Shown: positions 10,941-22,059 of the stretch, piece by piece | How positions within the stretch are numbered: position 1 is the stretch's first letter | Layout: the number at the start of each line of letters is the position of its first letter | Source of the DNA: Monoplex corrugatus | Taxonomy: Eukaryota > Mollusca > Gastropoda > Littorinimorpha > Ranellidae | Direction: 5' to 3' | DNA length: 64,000 nucleotides | Assembly (NCBI GenBank): GCA_030674185.1 | Contig: CM060312.1 | Location: 29,482,335 to 29,546,334 of the forward strand | Notes under the pieces: model-generated | What the model was told of the DNA's origin: nothing | Database searches by the model: none | The model's input: only the letters and a program-made list of their open reading frames with translations | Made by a program: the position numbers and the translations under genes

Positions 10941-11084
10941 TTTGTCACATGACTCAGCAAGGTGATTGTACGATGGAGTTTGCATTCTATAGGCTCTACT
11001 TTTTTGGAAGATTATAGAGAAATACCTGAATAATGTAAATTCATATGCCAGTTTAGATATCATTTGTAAACACTGTGCAACTCT

Positions 11085-11290
11085 TTTACAAATAATAATA
11101 TAATAACAATGATAATAATAATATAATAATAACAATAATAATAATGATGATGATGATAATAATGATGATGATGATGACAAGTATTATCATTGTTATTATG
11201 TTTATGATAATGATAGTAAATGATAGCACTAATTCTTTTAACAAGAGAGAGAGAGAGAGGAGAGAGAGAGAGAAGAGAGAGAGAGAATTA
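11085..11290 (+). repeat. (AAT)n/(GAT)n and (GA)n tracts
   Basis: AT-rich trinucleotide runs followed by a GA tract. The Ile/Leu-rich ORFs across them are artefacts. Confidence 0.9.
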
Positions 11291-11592
11291 TAAGAAGAAA
11301 AACCCAGAATGCACAAAAGGTCCACTTTAAAGCAAAAAGTTTTTAAACATCTATTCCTGTGTTGTATATCATTTTTCCGCGTGAATAACCTTGAAAATGA
11401 GCTGTGTGGAATTTAACACACCGATCACGAGTTCTTAGACTAAATCTGTGTACGAATCTAAGTGAATGATAAAACTATCTCTCCAAGCAACAGATAAGCT
11501 CTTTAGAGGTTTTAATTATTCACTGCGCATCGTTTGTAAATGAGAAAGATTGATTCGTATCGACTGGAGGCGTATGGTGTGGTTGTGATTGT

Positions 11593-11595
<3 letters not shown>
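11291..11595. other. Unassigned sequence
   Basis: About 300 bases between microsatellites with no ORF or repeat that I can support. Confidence 0.6.
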
Positions 11596-11679
<84 letters not shown>

Positions 11680-11700
11680 TGTGTTGTGAGTGTGGTGTGA
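11596..11700 (+). repeat. (GT)n microsatellite
   Basis: A GT tract of about 75 bp followed by a broken continuation. Confidence 0.98.
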
Positions 11701-11811
11701 TGTTGTGTAAACCTTAGGAGTACAAAATCTAGAGTGTCTGATTAATCAATGTATAAAAGGGATATTCTTTAAGATGGATTTACCATCTTGTTTTATGCGA
11801 CACTAGCACTA

Positions 11812-12452
11812 TAATATTGGGCCATATCCCTGTTCTGTTTAAAGATTGACTGACTGCTGTGACCCAAATATTGGGCCATGATCCCTGTATTGTTGAAAGT
11901 TTCACTGATATTAAATATTGGCCATGTCACTGTTCTGTTAAAGATTGACTGACTGCTCTAACCCCAAACATTGGGCCATATCCCTGTATTGTTGAAAGAT
12001 TCACTGACTGCTCTAACCCAAACATTGGGCCATATCCCTGTATTGTTAAAGTTCACTGACTGCTCTGACCACAAATATATGGCCATGTCCTGTATTGCTG
12101 AAAGATTCACTGACTGCTCTGACCACAAATATTGGGCCATATCCCTGTATTGTTGAAAGATTTCACTGACTGCTCTGACCACAAATATTGGACCAATTCC
12201 TTGTATTGTTGAAAGATTCATTGACTGCTCTGACCACAAATATTGGGCCAAATGTCCTTGTATTGTTAAAAGTTTCACTGACTGCTCTGACCACAAATAT
12301 TAGGCAATGTCCTTGTATTGTTAAAAGATTCACTGACTGCTCTGATCCCAAAAATTGGGCCATGTCTTGTATTGTTAAAAGATTTACTGACTGCTCGAAT
12401 CCAAATATTGGGCCATGTCCCTATATTGCTGAAAGATTCACTGACTGCTCAG
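11812..12452. repeat. 55-bp tandem repeat, about 11 units
   Basis: The unit includes 'tattgggccatatccctg', 'tattgttgaaagattcac' and 'tgactgctctgaccac'. Units differ by small indels and by Ctg/Ttg changes. ORFs on both strands repeat the same short motifs and are not regarded as genes. Confidence 0.95.
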
Positions 12453-12594
12453 TCTATCATCCAGACGAGGTTTCTCAGATGGAGTTACCCAGTTTTGGAG
12501 TGACGCTTTCTCAGATCTGGCTGGCATAAGTCACAGCTCCCACATTCCATACCGACTACTTGGGTTCAGATCTGGCCAGAGAAAGTATATTGTG

Positions 12595-12770
12595 TGTGCG
12601 GTCTTCAGTCCACCCAGCTGTGAATGGGATAGTTGACCCTGTTCATAGTTGGGGAAGGTCAAACAGCGAAGGAGAAGAGAAGGGCAACCTCTTCATAATT
12701 CATAAAGCTGGTCTCCAGAAGAGTAGTGATCTCTAAACGACCTCACCCCCATACGAAATCAGGGTTATGG
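12595..12770 (+). mobile_element. Dispersed repeat family D (SINE-like)
   Basis: The 'ccacccagctgtgaatggg' block, followed by a 'ggggaaggtcaaacagcg' block and 'gatctctaaacgacctcacc', is shared in order with 20104-20250. The first block recurs in reverse at 29680-29720 and 49870-49895. It looks like a short interspersed element. Confidence 0.65.
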
Positions 12771-13193
12771 ACAGACTTTACCTTTGACATCTCTAAACAT
12801 CAGGGGAGTCCTTGGCTAGGTCAGTTTTTGTTTGTTAGTTTGTTTGTTTGTTGTTGTTGTTGTTGTTGTTGTTTTGCCCAACATTCACCTAAAACATTTG
12901 GCCACACCCTCTCATTGGTTACAAATTCACTGAGTAGTCAGTCAATCATTGGAATGAACTTTATGATATAATGTCTGAAGGAGGCAAATACTTTTAGAAT
13001 AGTTACCAGACACTTGTTTCGAACCTCACTTCAGCTGATATAAAACAATTTGCATTTAAAAGGAAAAGAAAAGAGGGAGATTGAAAACGGAAAACGTGTA
13101 TCAGCGCCACTGCAGCCACTGGCGGTCATGTCGTTCTGGTATAAAAAAAAATGTAGCTCTGACACTGTGGAAAATTCCCATGCAAAACAAACT

Positions 13194-13386
13194 TTAACCC
13201 TTTGACTCCTGCACACTATCTTCCATCTGCAAAAACTTAACCCCTCGACTCCCTTACCCTATCCACCAGCTTCCTGCAGGAAGCTGGTGGATAGGGTGAG
13301 GAGTCGAAGGGTTAAGTTTTTGCTTTGATGGCACGGTTGACAATGCATAGTGCTGGTGACAGAGTGCAGGGGTCAAAGGGTTTTAA
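13194..13386 (+). mobile_element. TTAA-bounded nested palindromic MITE, copy 1
   Basis: The element starts TTAACCCTTTGACTCC and ends with its inverse, GGGGTCAAAGGG, before TTAA. An inner palindrome centred on CCTGCAGG (about 13277) has its own TTAA borders and is flanked by CAAAAAC/GTTTTTG. The same layout is repeated in six other copies. TTAA borders plus CCC-starting ends resemble piggyBac-type MITEs; no transposase is present. Confidence 0.88.
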
Positions 13387-13399
13387 GCAAACATTACGA

Positions 13400-13700
13400 G
13401 TTACTGAGTACTCGCACCATCTGCCCTCTGCGACTGCGCTCAAGCCGTCTCATCCTGCAGTGGTCTCCCTTGCCGATCTGCTATCGTCACCATTGCCTCC
13501 CTTCCCCTTTGCTTCCCTTCCGCTGTCTTCGGATGTCAGCCCAGAGATATGTCCTTTGGGAGCCGGGGGTGGCGGTAAGGTGTGTGGTGGACGAGGGTGA
13601 AGGGAGTATTTTCAGGAGGAAGGAGGGGACATTTGATCGATCATTAACCGAATTCTAAGTCTCAGTAGATTTGTTCTCCTTTTTTTTTTATAATCTTTTT
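13400..13700 (+). repeat. Dispersed low-copy repeat related to 8360-8460 and 9921-9965
   Basis: The segment with 'cctgcagtggtctcccttgcc' and 'cattgcctcccttcccc' matches 8378-8450. The segment with 'gatcgatcattaaccgaatt' matches 9926-9950. The pieces occur in the same order as in the inverted-repeat region at 8-10 kb, suggesting a larger old element. The short plus-strand ORFs are not recognised. Confidence 0.55.
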
Positions 13701-13729
13701 TTTACAACTTGGTAAAGACATACTGATAA

Positions 13730-14100
13730 TATAATTTCCAGTTCCTTCTGAAACTATTTGTCTTAAAGTGGATCAAAACATAATCAGCAACTTAGCATAA
13801 ACCTAACTTACCAACATCTTATACAATCGCATCACAGAAATCACCAATCAATACGACACGTAGCTTCATCTCGACACATTAACTCAGTTTAATCATATCG
13901 TCTCCATTATCACGACTTCTCCAGTCCATTCTTCACCCCCGATATACAACGCGCTTTCTTTGTTGAAATCCCTATACAAAAGGGTACGCTCGTATCTCAG
14001 GTATAGAGAGGGAGACAGAAACGCACACATGCTGCCTCTGAGGTATGTGCTTCTGTTGCTTGTGCTCATGTTGTCTTAAATAGCATAAGGACAGGAGTTA
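13730..14100. other. Unassigned sequence
   Basis: No ORF, known repeat or RNA gene is visible here. Confidence 0.6.
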
Positions 14101-14114
14101 TAATGTAAGATCTT

Positions 14115-14295
14115 TCATGCTTAAGACTAAATCAAAATGTAGTATGCTTCATCCTAGACTAAATCAAAATAAGATGCATCATCTACGACTAAATCAAAAT
14201 AAGATGCATCATCTGAGACTAAATCAAAATAAGATGCATTGTCTAAGACTAAATCAAAATAAGATGCATTGTCTAAGACTAAATCAAAAATGATG
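14115..14295. repeat. 30-bp tandem repeat, about 6 units
   Basis: The unit contains 'gactaaatcaaaataagatg' followed by 'cat(c/t)(a/g)tctaa'. The first two units are more diverged than the rest. Confidence 0.93.
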
Positions 14296-14734
14296 ATGCA
14301 TCATCTTGTGGACTGTGTGAAGGCGACTGTCTGGTTATATATGTTTTTGGATATCTCTTCTTCTCGTCCGGAACCTTCATATACATTATCAGTATGTTCA
14401 CACTCACCCGCTCTCTTCTTCCCTCTGTGGGTGCTTATTAAAAAAAACATAGCTGCCACTTGTTGGGTGAGCCAAAACGCTTTGGTGTTAAAGTAGTCTG
14501 AAGGTTTGTTTTTGGCGTTGCCATCGTTAACGATGTAGTGATTGAACGATGAGAGTGTTGAACACTGTTTCCATCAGAAGCAGTCCACTTACCGGTAGGT
14601 AGCAAAGCAACAAGTACTCACATTGTTGCCCCATGGACAAGAGCCACAAGGACGGTCGCAGATGGTCCTGTTTTTTGTGGTACACACTGCGACATGATTC
14701 CTGATTCTTACAGATCTTTAATCTCGGCTTTATT

Positions 14735-15290
14735 GTTATTGTTGTTTTACTAGAGCCCAGCCGACTACGAAAAGCCATATCAGGGCAATAACCGTTTCAA
14801 AACATACAAAACTTCAACAGGAAAATAAAAAGAACAGAAAATTAAGTACACATATCAATGCATTCGCGCACATAATTTCAGGATATACCCCGGCGTTGAC
14901 CACTCCGTACAATTTATTGCACGGGGAATTTAAAAAAACAGACCTGAATACAAAATTAAGCATACCTAAGGACACAAACATATACAAAAACGTGCCTAAA
15001 TTACCTGAAATTGCCACAGCATATCCCATCTCAATAGAGCCAAAAATGCACTTAATACATGTACCCAATTATCAATCCTAAGAAAAAGTAGGTAAGACTT
15101 TATCGAACACATACAGTTGAATGGACCAGCAAGGCAGAAAATGATAGGAAGAAATGACAGAAAGCAAAAGAACAAGGCAAAAACAAAGAGAATGACAGAA
15201 AAGAGGAAATTTCTAGCACAGAATTTCCAGAAGGTGGGGATACTATTTATACTGAAAGAGCCCATAGCATCCCTATGTCGCAGTGTGCAA
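14735..15290 (-). mobile_element. MITE family C copy
   Basis: It begins with (TTATTG)n then AGAGCCCAGCCGACTACG at 14752. It continues through 'gcgttgaccactccg', 'ggacacaaacatatac' and 'aatggaccagcaaggcag' to 'gtggggatactatttatac'. Relative to the 4921-5518 copy it is reversed. The inner end at about 15270 is not followed by a clear second TIR. The minus-strand ORF over it is not a gene. Confidence 0.8.
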
Positions 15291-15399
15291 CCCGCGCACT
15301 GAGTCCACACTGAAGACAGTAAGTCATTAATATTCACGGACAGACCAACAGGTACCATAGCAAACGGTGACTGTGTCAGGTATAAAAATTCTGTTGTTA

Positions 15400-16990
15400 G
15401 ACCAAGCACTACAGTTTAACAGACCAGTTAAGTAGTACAGTTTAACAGACCAGTTAAGTAGTACGCTTTAACAGATCAGTTAAGTAGTACATTTTAACAA
15501 ACCAGTTAAGTAGTACACTTCAACAGACCAGTTAAGTAGTACGCTTTAACAGACCAGTTAAGTAGTACATTTTAACAGACCAGTTAAGTAGTACACTTTA
15601 ACAGACCAGTTAAGTAGTACATTTTAACAGACCAGTTAAGTAGTACAGTTTAACAGACTAGTTAAGTAGTACAGTTTAACAGACCAGTTAAGTAGTACGC
15701 TTTAACAGATCAGTTAAGTAGTACATTTTAACAAACCAGTTAAGTAGTACACTTCAACAGACCAGTTAAGTAGTACGCTTTAACAGACCATTAAGTAGTA
15801 CATTTTATACAGACCAGTTAAGTAGTACACTTCAACAGACAGTTAAGTAGTACATTTTAACGACCAATTAAGTAGTACAGTTTAACTGACCAGTTAAGTA
15901 GTAGCTTAACTGGACAGTAAGTAGTACATTTAACAGACCAGTTAGTAACTTAGTACGCTTTAACAGACCAGTAAGTAGTACATTAAAGACAGTTAAGTAG
16001 TACAGTTTAATCACCAGTTAGTAGTAATTTTAACAGACCAGTTAGTAGTACATTTACAGACCAGTTAAGGATACGCTTTAACAGACCAGTTAAGTAGTCA
16101 CTTTAACAGCCAGTTGTGTACATTTTAACACACCAGTTAAGTAGTACATTTTAACAGACCAGTGAAGTAGTACATTTAACAGACCGTTAAGTAGCACATT
16201 TTAACAGACAGTTAAGTAGTACAGTTAACAGACTAGTAAGTAGTACAGTTTAAAGACCAGTTAAGTAGTACGCTTTAACAGACCAATTAAGTAGTACATT
16301 TTAACAGACCAGTTAAGTAGTACACTTTAACAGACCAGTTAAGTAGTACATTTTAACAGACCAGTTAAGTAGTACACTTTAACAGACCAGTTAAGTAGTA
16401 CACTTTAACAGACCAGTTAAGTAGTACATTTAACAGACCAGTTAAGTAGTACACTTTAACAGACCAGTTAAGTAGTACTTTTAACAGACCAGTTAGTAAT
16501 TAGTACGCTTTAACAGACCAGTTAAGTAGTACACTTTAACAGACCAGTTAAGTATAGTACGCTTTAACAGACCAGTTAAGTAGTACATTTTAAAGACCAG
16601 TTAAGTAGTACTTTCAAAGGACCAGTTAAGTAGTACACTTTAACAGACCAGTTAAGTAGTACGCTTTAACAACACTTAAGTGTACGCTTTAACAGACAGT
16701 AAGTAGTACACTTTAACAGACCAGTTAAGTGGTACATTTTAACAACCAGTTAAGTAGTACATTTTAACAGACAGTAAGTAGTACTTTTAACAGACCAGTT
16801 AAGTAGCACCTTTAACAGACAGTTACGTAGTACCTTTAACAGACCAGTTAAGTAGTACGCTTTAACAGACCGTTAAGTGTAAGTACAGTAACGACAGTTA
16901 ATGTACGACTTAACAGGACCATTGTATAGCTTACAATCAGTTAGTGTACCTTTAAGTACCATAGATAGTACGCTCAACTGACATTAAGTG
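15400..16990. repeat. 26-bp minisatellite, about 60 units
   Basis: The unit reads 'acagaccagttaagtagtac' plus a six-base variable end (attttа-, gcttta- or acttta-like). Units are near-identical at 15410-15780. Deletions become frequent at 15780-16240 and 16480-16900. The last units (16900-16990) are barely recognisable. Confidence 0.97.
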
Positions 16991-17129
16991 TACTACTTAC
17001 ATGGTCTGTAAACTGTACAAGTCACATCTGGTCGATTCAAATGTGACATTATAACGTGCGTCTTTATAAGCGTACATGACATGTAGACATGGTTTGACTA
17101 TAGATAACGACACATTTTACATTTCCAAT

Positions 17130-17360
17130 ATACAAAACAAAAATAAAAATAAAAAAAAATAATAATAAATATAAAATAAAATTTTTAAAAAATCAAAAAA
17201 AATTAATAAAATAAAATAAAATAACATAAAATGAAATGAAATAAAAAAAAATTAAATAAAAATAAAAATAAAAAATAAATAACATAAAAATGAAAATAAA
17301 TAAATAAATAAAAAAATGAAATAATAAAATGAAAAAAAATAAAATAATAAATAACAACAA
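17130..17360 (+). repeat. A-rich low-complexity DNA (AAAAT/AAATA)n
   Basis: About 230 bases contain almost only A and T with scattered AAAT repeats. The Phe/Tyr-rich minus-strand ORFs are artefacts. Confidence 0.9.
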
Positions 17361-17394
17361 ATGATAAAACAAACAACAAAACAAACAAACACAC

Positions 17395-17401
17395 TAGCAC
17401 A

Positions 17402-17494
<93 letters not shown>
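17395..17494 (+). repeat. (CA)n microsatellite
   Basis: A CA tract of about 85 bp. Confidence 0.98.
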
Positions 17495-17497
<3 letters not shown>

Positions 17498-17727
17498 CAA
17501 AACAGTAGACAACTTCCCAATTATAGCGTCCTGGCAGGAGAAAATGGCAGACGTGTATACCTGTAAGTAAGAAACGTGAGAGCAAATGTATTTTACAACA
17601 GCAAAATGGTTATACCATAGTAAAATTGGTTTAATCTGAGGAGGCTGGGATCATAATATCTAAAAAATAGATATATGAAAAATTACAATCTAATATGTAC
17701 TATTGGAGTATGTTGTCTTGATGGAAA

Positions 17728-17744
17728 GTATATATATATAATAC

Positions 17745-17788
<44 letters not shown>

Positions 17789-17809
17789 TGTGTGTGTGTG
17801 TGTTGTGTG

Positions 17810-17852
<43 letters not shown>
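17728..17852 (+). repeat. (TA)n followed by (GT)n
   Basis: A TA tract (17730-17780) and a GT tract (17784-17851). Confidence 0.98.
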
Positions 17853-17854
<2 letters not shown>

Positions 17855-17861
17855 GTTCGCT

Positions 17862-18182
17862 CTACTCGAGAAAGTGACTTCACCATGGTCCGGCGCCACT
17901 TTCTTTTTGTGTATGTATGTGTTTTTGTGTACCTGTGAAAGTGGCTATTTTACATAGTGCTGACAACGACAACACTTTCGTTGCCGTGGGATCTTTAACG
18001 TGCCCTAAGTGTATGCTGCACGTGATACCTCAGTTTATTGTCTCATTCGAAAACCTAGCAACTTACTATCACTGAAGGTCTAGTGGAGGGGGAGGAAAAT
18101 AAATCCTCGTCTGATTAGGAATTAAACCCAAGTTTCTCGCATCCTGAGCCGGTGTTTTATCCTTTAGGCCACATACCCCACA
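17862..18182 (-). mobile_element. SINE family E (tRNA-derived)
   Basis: On the minus strand the head at 18182-18095 reads 'gtggcctaaaggataaaaca' (box A-like) and later 'gggtttaattcc' (box B-like). The body holds 'acgttaaagatcccacggca' and ends near the GT tract. A plus-strand relative lies at 36070-36330, with 'gtgtggcctgttaggcaa' and 'gggttcaattctcg' followed by 'gtgtgctgcacgcac'. The tRNA-like head marks it as a SINE rather than a tRNA gene. Confidence 0.75.
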
Positions 18183-18439
18183 CAAAGAGTATGATTAAAA
18201 AGCATGTGGAGGTTATCAAATCGTTGACAACAACACGGGAGGAGACAGATCAATATATCGTCGTGGTGTGAGTCTGTGTGTGTGTGGAGGAAACTGCGAA
18301 AAGAACAAGTCACACTGCACTCACCACGCTGCTTGTACCCAGTTGACGATACAGTCATAATTTTTCATCAGATAGCATCCATTAATCTCGAAAGATCGTG
18401 GAACTTCGTGTAGGGGTGATTTGAGGTACGAGTCCTGGT

Positions 18440-19545
18440 TGTGCATCGGTCCTCTTCCTTACTATTGCCTGAAGCCTTTTGTCTCACTCCTCTATCTCCA
18501 CATTTCTTCTATTGTTGTAACAAGCACCATCATTGTCTCTCTCCTTTCACTGGTTGACATTGAAATGCCTTTCATCCTCACTCATCTATCTCCATATTTC
18601 TTTCCTTTGTCTGCAACGAGCACGATCATTGTCTCTCTCCTCCCACTGGTTGACACTGATACCTAAGGACTTTACGTCTGTCTTGCTTAGATCACTGAAG
18701 CGAAGGTGGAGGGCGCGTTTGTGATCTGGAGCCATCAACCAGCTCACCTTAGAAAAGGCCTTTAGGGGGTCCTTCCACAGCCATGTCCACAGCCAGCGGA
18801 GGCGCCGTTCAATGTTGCAGCAGGTTGTAGAGGTTGGGCACGAGTAAGGACTTCCTCGTTTGTTATTTGTCAGTCCAATTTCAGTTTCAGTTTCTCGAGA
18901 TGACGTCTCCGTTCTCCGAATGAATTACATATGTACTAACGTCACGGGTGGCATAGTGATAGAGAAGATCCAGACTGATCATGGCACAAGCCTTAAGCCT
19001 GCACATAAACCTGCGAGCTGGCCAGGTCTTGTCAGTCCAGCCGATGCTAAGGATACGCCTGAGACTATGTGTATGAATAACATTGAGGCTTTTCAGTTGT
19101 CCGGAAGATATTTTTCTGTTCATGTTTCACTGCTCTGAAAGCAAGACGCTGAAGACACAGATGTTGTGCACTGCCACTTTCATGCATACTGTCAGCTTGT
19201 TGTTTGACTACATACATTGAGTCAGTCTGGAGAAGAAGGTTGTTGCTCAGCCAATCGGTCTGTCGATCTCTGCAGCCATAGAGAGAGAGACAGTCTGTCA
19301 CGGTGGAGCCATGGTAAGTGTACAGGTGCACCACCTCCAGGTCACAGTATAAGACAGTGATGTGAATGTGTGTTTCGCCACCTTGATCCATTGCTTTCGT
19401 ATTTTACAAGCTGATGATGAAGTCAGCACAAGCTCTGGAGAAACTGTCCATGAACCTCTTCATGCTGTTGTGAGAGTGTGACCAGAGCAACACTGTCAAC
19501 GAACAGCATGTCTGTAGTAAATAGGATTTGCTAAACTTAAGGCTT
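18440..19545 (-). mobile_element. Broken LINE ORF2 fragment (RT palm to C-terminus)
   Basis: On the minus strand the region near 19510-19440 gives LFVDSVALV, a decayed version of the YADDxALV-type RT palm box. Next come DLEVVHLYTYHGSTVTDCLS (19350-19290), a CVFSTLL/SETWT-like region in a shifted frame, and HTHSLRRILSIGWTDKTW at 19075-19020. The C-terminal KTDVKSLGISVNQWEE follows at 18690-18640. A family B repeat interrupts it at 18876-19035. A segment of about 95 bp near the end is duplicated in tandem (18485-18580 and 18580-18665). Several stops and frameshifts show it is inactive. Confidence 0.85.
18876..19035 (+). repeat. Dispersed repeat family B inserted in a LINE
   Basis: The (AGTTTC)n start, GATGACGTCTCCG, GAATTacatatg, CTAACGTCAC and GATCATGGCACAAGCC blocks are all present. 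The insertion separates IGWTDKTW-encoding sequence from the RRLRWL-encoding sequence of the host LINE. Confidence 0.8.
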
Positions 19546-19549
19546 AACT

Positions 19550-19744
19550 TTAAAACCCTTAGACTCCCGCACCCTATCCAACAACTGCAAAAACTTAACT
19601 CTTTGTCTCCCTCACCATATCCACCAGCTTCCTGCAGGAAGCTGGCGGATAGGGTGAGAAAATCAAAAGGTTAAGTTTTTGTTTTGGTAGCATGATTGAC
19701 ATTGCAGGATGCTGGTTAAGAGGGCGCGGGAGTCAAAGGGTTAA
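19550..19744 (+). mobile_element. TTAA-bounded nested palindromic MITE, copy 2
   Basis: TTAA at 19550 and at 19741-19744 bound the element. The inner palindrome is centred on CCTGCAGG (about 19633). The inner arms are diverged ('tttgtctccctcaccatatc' against 'gatagggtgagaaaatcaaa'). Confidence 0.87.
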
Positions 19745-20070
19745 GCGTAAGATGTCGAAGAGTCTGACAGCAAATATCGTACGTGGACACACCCTGTCCG
19801 TTGACTGGCCGATGCAGGCTTTAGGATCACGGCAAAGAAGATGCCAAAGAGAGAACCAGTACGTACGCATCCTTACCTGACGCCGCTAGTTCGTTGAAGG
19901 CGCTAGACGATGCGCCAAGGAATTGGACAGCACCTTTCATCAACACACTCTATTCGGGTAATGTTATGGTAGTGTGTGTTTGACGCAAGTTTAGCACACG
20001 CCCCACCCCCATTCTGTTCTCCCTCTCTGTTGTCATCATCTGTTGATACATTTCTGGGGTTGAGTCTAGC

Positions 20071-20072
<2 letters not shown>

Positions 20073-20105
<33 letters not shown>

Positions 20106-20270
20106 GCACATGTCCTCTATTCCACTCAGCGGTGAATGGGTGCCAGACCTCGTTTAAGGTTGGTAAATGTAAAGCAGCCAAGGAGGGGAAAAAAGCGCTG
20201 ATCATACATTACCGGCCCTGGAAACTGTTGAGGTCTCTACGGATTTGACCTTTACCTCCACTGACGGCTT
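20073..20270 (+). mobile_element. Poly(A) run and dispersed repeat family D copy
   Basis: An A31 run (20073-20103) is followed by 'cactcagcggtgaatgggtg', 'aaggttggtaaatgtaaagc' and 'ggtctctacgg', in the same order as at 12595-12770. Confidence 0.6.
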
Positions 20271-20575
20271 GCAGGGGCCACAGGTCACGCGAACAAGGTC
20301 ATCTTTCTAGATCAACAGACATCATATTGTTTCATAGTCTTCAGCGTCAAAATAGAATATAGTTGCTGGTATGCCGGCGAAAAACTGTGCATGGAAACTC
20401 AATTAAATCGTAAATCATGGAAATCCAATATTGGAACCATGGCATATGAACATGTCAACTTGCCAAGTAAACCACGTCTGTTACATGTTACTGAACGGCA
20501 TTCGTGGTAAGCTAAAAGTAGTAGTGTGTATAATGCATATCTATTGATTTCTTTTTGTCCCCACCAGGCAGGCTC
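20271..20575. other. Unassigned sequence
   Basis: No ORF or repeat family is supported in this stretch. Confidence 0.6.
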
Positions 20576-20577
20576 AG

Positions 20578-20583
20578 ACAGAC

Positions 20584-20660
<77 letters not shown>
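20578..20660 (+). repeat. (GA)n microsatellite
   Basis: A GA tract of about 75 bp. Confidence 0.98.
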
Positions 20661-20661
<1 letters not shown>

Positions 20662-20870
20662 TTACTCCCAAGCGCACAAAGGAGCTGAATATTCCCCAGC
20701 ACACAAATGAGCGTGGTTGTGCATTAGTTGTCTGACCATGAATTGGTGAGGAGGGTTGTTTTTTTTTTTAACCTCTCTCTTTTTTTGTTCTCCCTACAAT
20801 CCGATGTGATTTGTGTGTTTTCTCTCTCCTTGTTGATCAATTCAGTCCACCGTGTTTGCCATATTGCCAT

Positions 20871-20872
<2 letters not shown>

Positions 20873-20946
<74 letters not shown>

Positions 20947-21008
20947 CACACACACAACAACAACACACACACTCACACACACATGCACACACACACACAC
21001 ACACACAT

Positions 21009-21039
<31 letters not shown>

Positions 21040-21082
21040 GAGACACACACACACACCACACGTACGCACACACACACTCTCT

Positions 21083-21145
<63 letters not shown>

Positions 21146-21157
21146 CGCACACACACA

Positions 21158-21194
<37 letters not shown>
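20873..21194 (+). repeat. (CT)n(CA)n compound microsatellite
   Basis: A CT run leads into about 290 bp of CA repeats with scattered CG, CAA and AGA interruptions. The His/Thr and Cys/Val ORFs on both strands are artefacts. Confidence 0.98.
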
Positions 21195-21195
<1 letters not shown>

Positions 21196-21330
21196 AGACA
21201 TCCAGTAAGGCTGCTTCTCTGTGTAATTACGAGGAGGCATGGGGAGGGAAGATTTTTTACAAAGTGGAAAAAGTTTCTTCCCAAACCAATTCACTTTTTG
21301 AATCAAGGCACAGTCTGAAGGATGCATGCG

Positions 21331-21331
21331 T

Positions 21332-21404
<73 letters not shown>

Positions 21405-21553
21405 GTGTGCGTGTGTGTGTGTGTATGTCTGTCTGTGTGTGCGTATATGTGTGTGTATTTGCCTTCATAAGAGCGTGTAGGACTGCATTCAACTATGATT
21501 GATTGATTGATTGGTTGATTGATTGATTGATTGATTGACTGATCGATCGATTT
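21331..21553 (+). repeat. (GT)n and (TGAT)n microsatellites
   Basis: A GT tract (21331-21460) with C interruptions, followed after a short gap by TGAT repeats (21497-21553). Confidence 0.97.
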
Positions 21554-21559
21554 CTTTCA

Positions 21560-22055
21560 ATGATCATCAATGTTTATATGTTATGTCGGCTGGCGACAAG
21601 TTGCAAGGCGTGAACAGGTGGGATGTCATCTGAAGTCTGAAGTAAGAGTCTTTATGATGATATCAATACAAGTCTTCCTTGTTTGGCCTGTGGCCTTGAA
21701 GCCAAGTGTTCTTGCATTGTGTTTACGGTGGATTTGGTGGTAAGTTGGCAGCTGTGTGAGGTGCCCACACTAACTATTGTTGAATATAATGGTGGATTGT
21801 TGTTGTCCCCACCATTTTTCTGATCTCGTTGTTACGGATCATGTCTTGTCGGGTCTTGCTGACAGCGTTTCTGAAACAGCACATCTTGCAGGTCGTGGTT
21901 TTGCGTTCATGGAGCTTGGTCAAAGTCTAGGTTTGACCCTGGTATGATGAACGTGGGAACAAAGATGGAATTGATTAGTTTAGCTTTGGGCTCAATTGGT
22001 ATGCTTTTTTTTCAAGAGTGTGATAAGCTGGAACTGATGTTGTCAGCCTATGTTT
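21560..22055. other. Unassigned sequence upstream of a LINE 3' end
   Basis: Short minus-strand open stretches (for example LHERKTTTCKMCCFRNAV, 21910-21860) could be part of a retroelement, but no family motif is clear. Confidence 0.45.
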
Positions 22056-22059
22056 AGCC

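Noticed and set aside
11958..12529. Overlapping ORFs with LTALTT or WSEQSVN repeats
   Set aside because: They follow the 55-bp tandem repeat and are present on both strands.
20842..21492. His/Thr- and Cys/Val-rich ORFs over CA/GT tracts (also 7.7, 8.5, 17.4, 30.3, 59.6 and 63.2 kb)
   Set aside because: They are direct translations of dinucleotide repeats.
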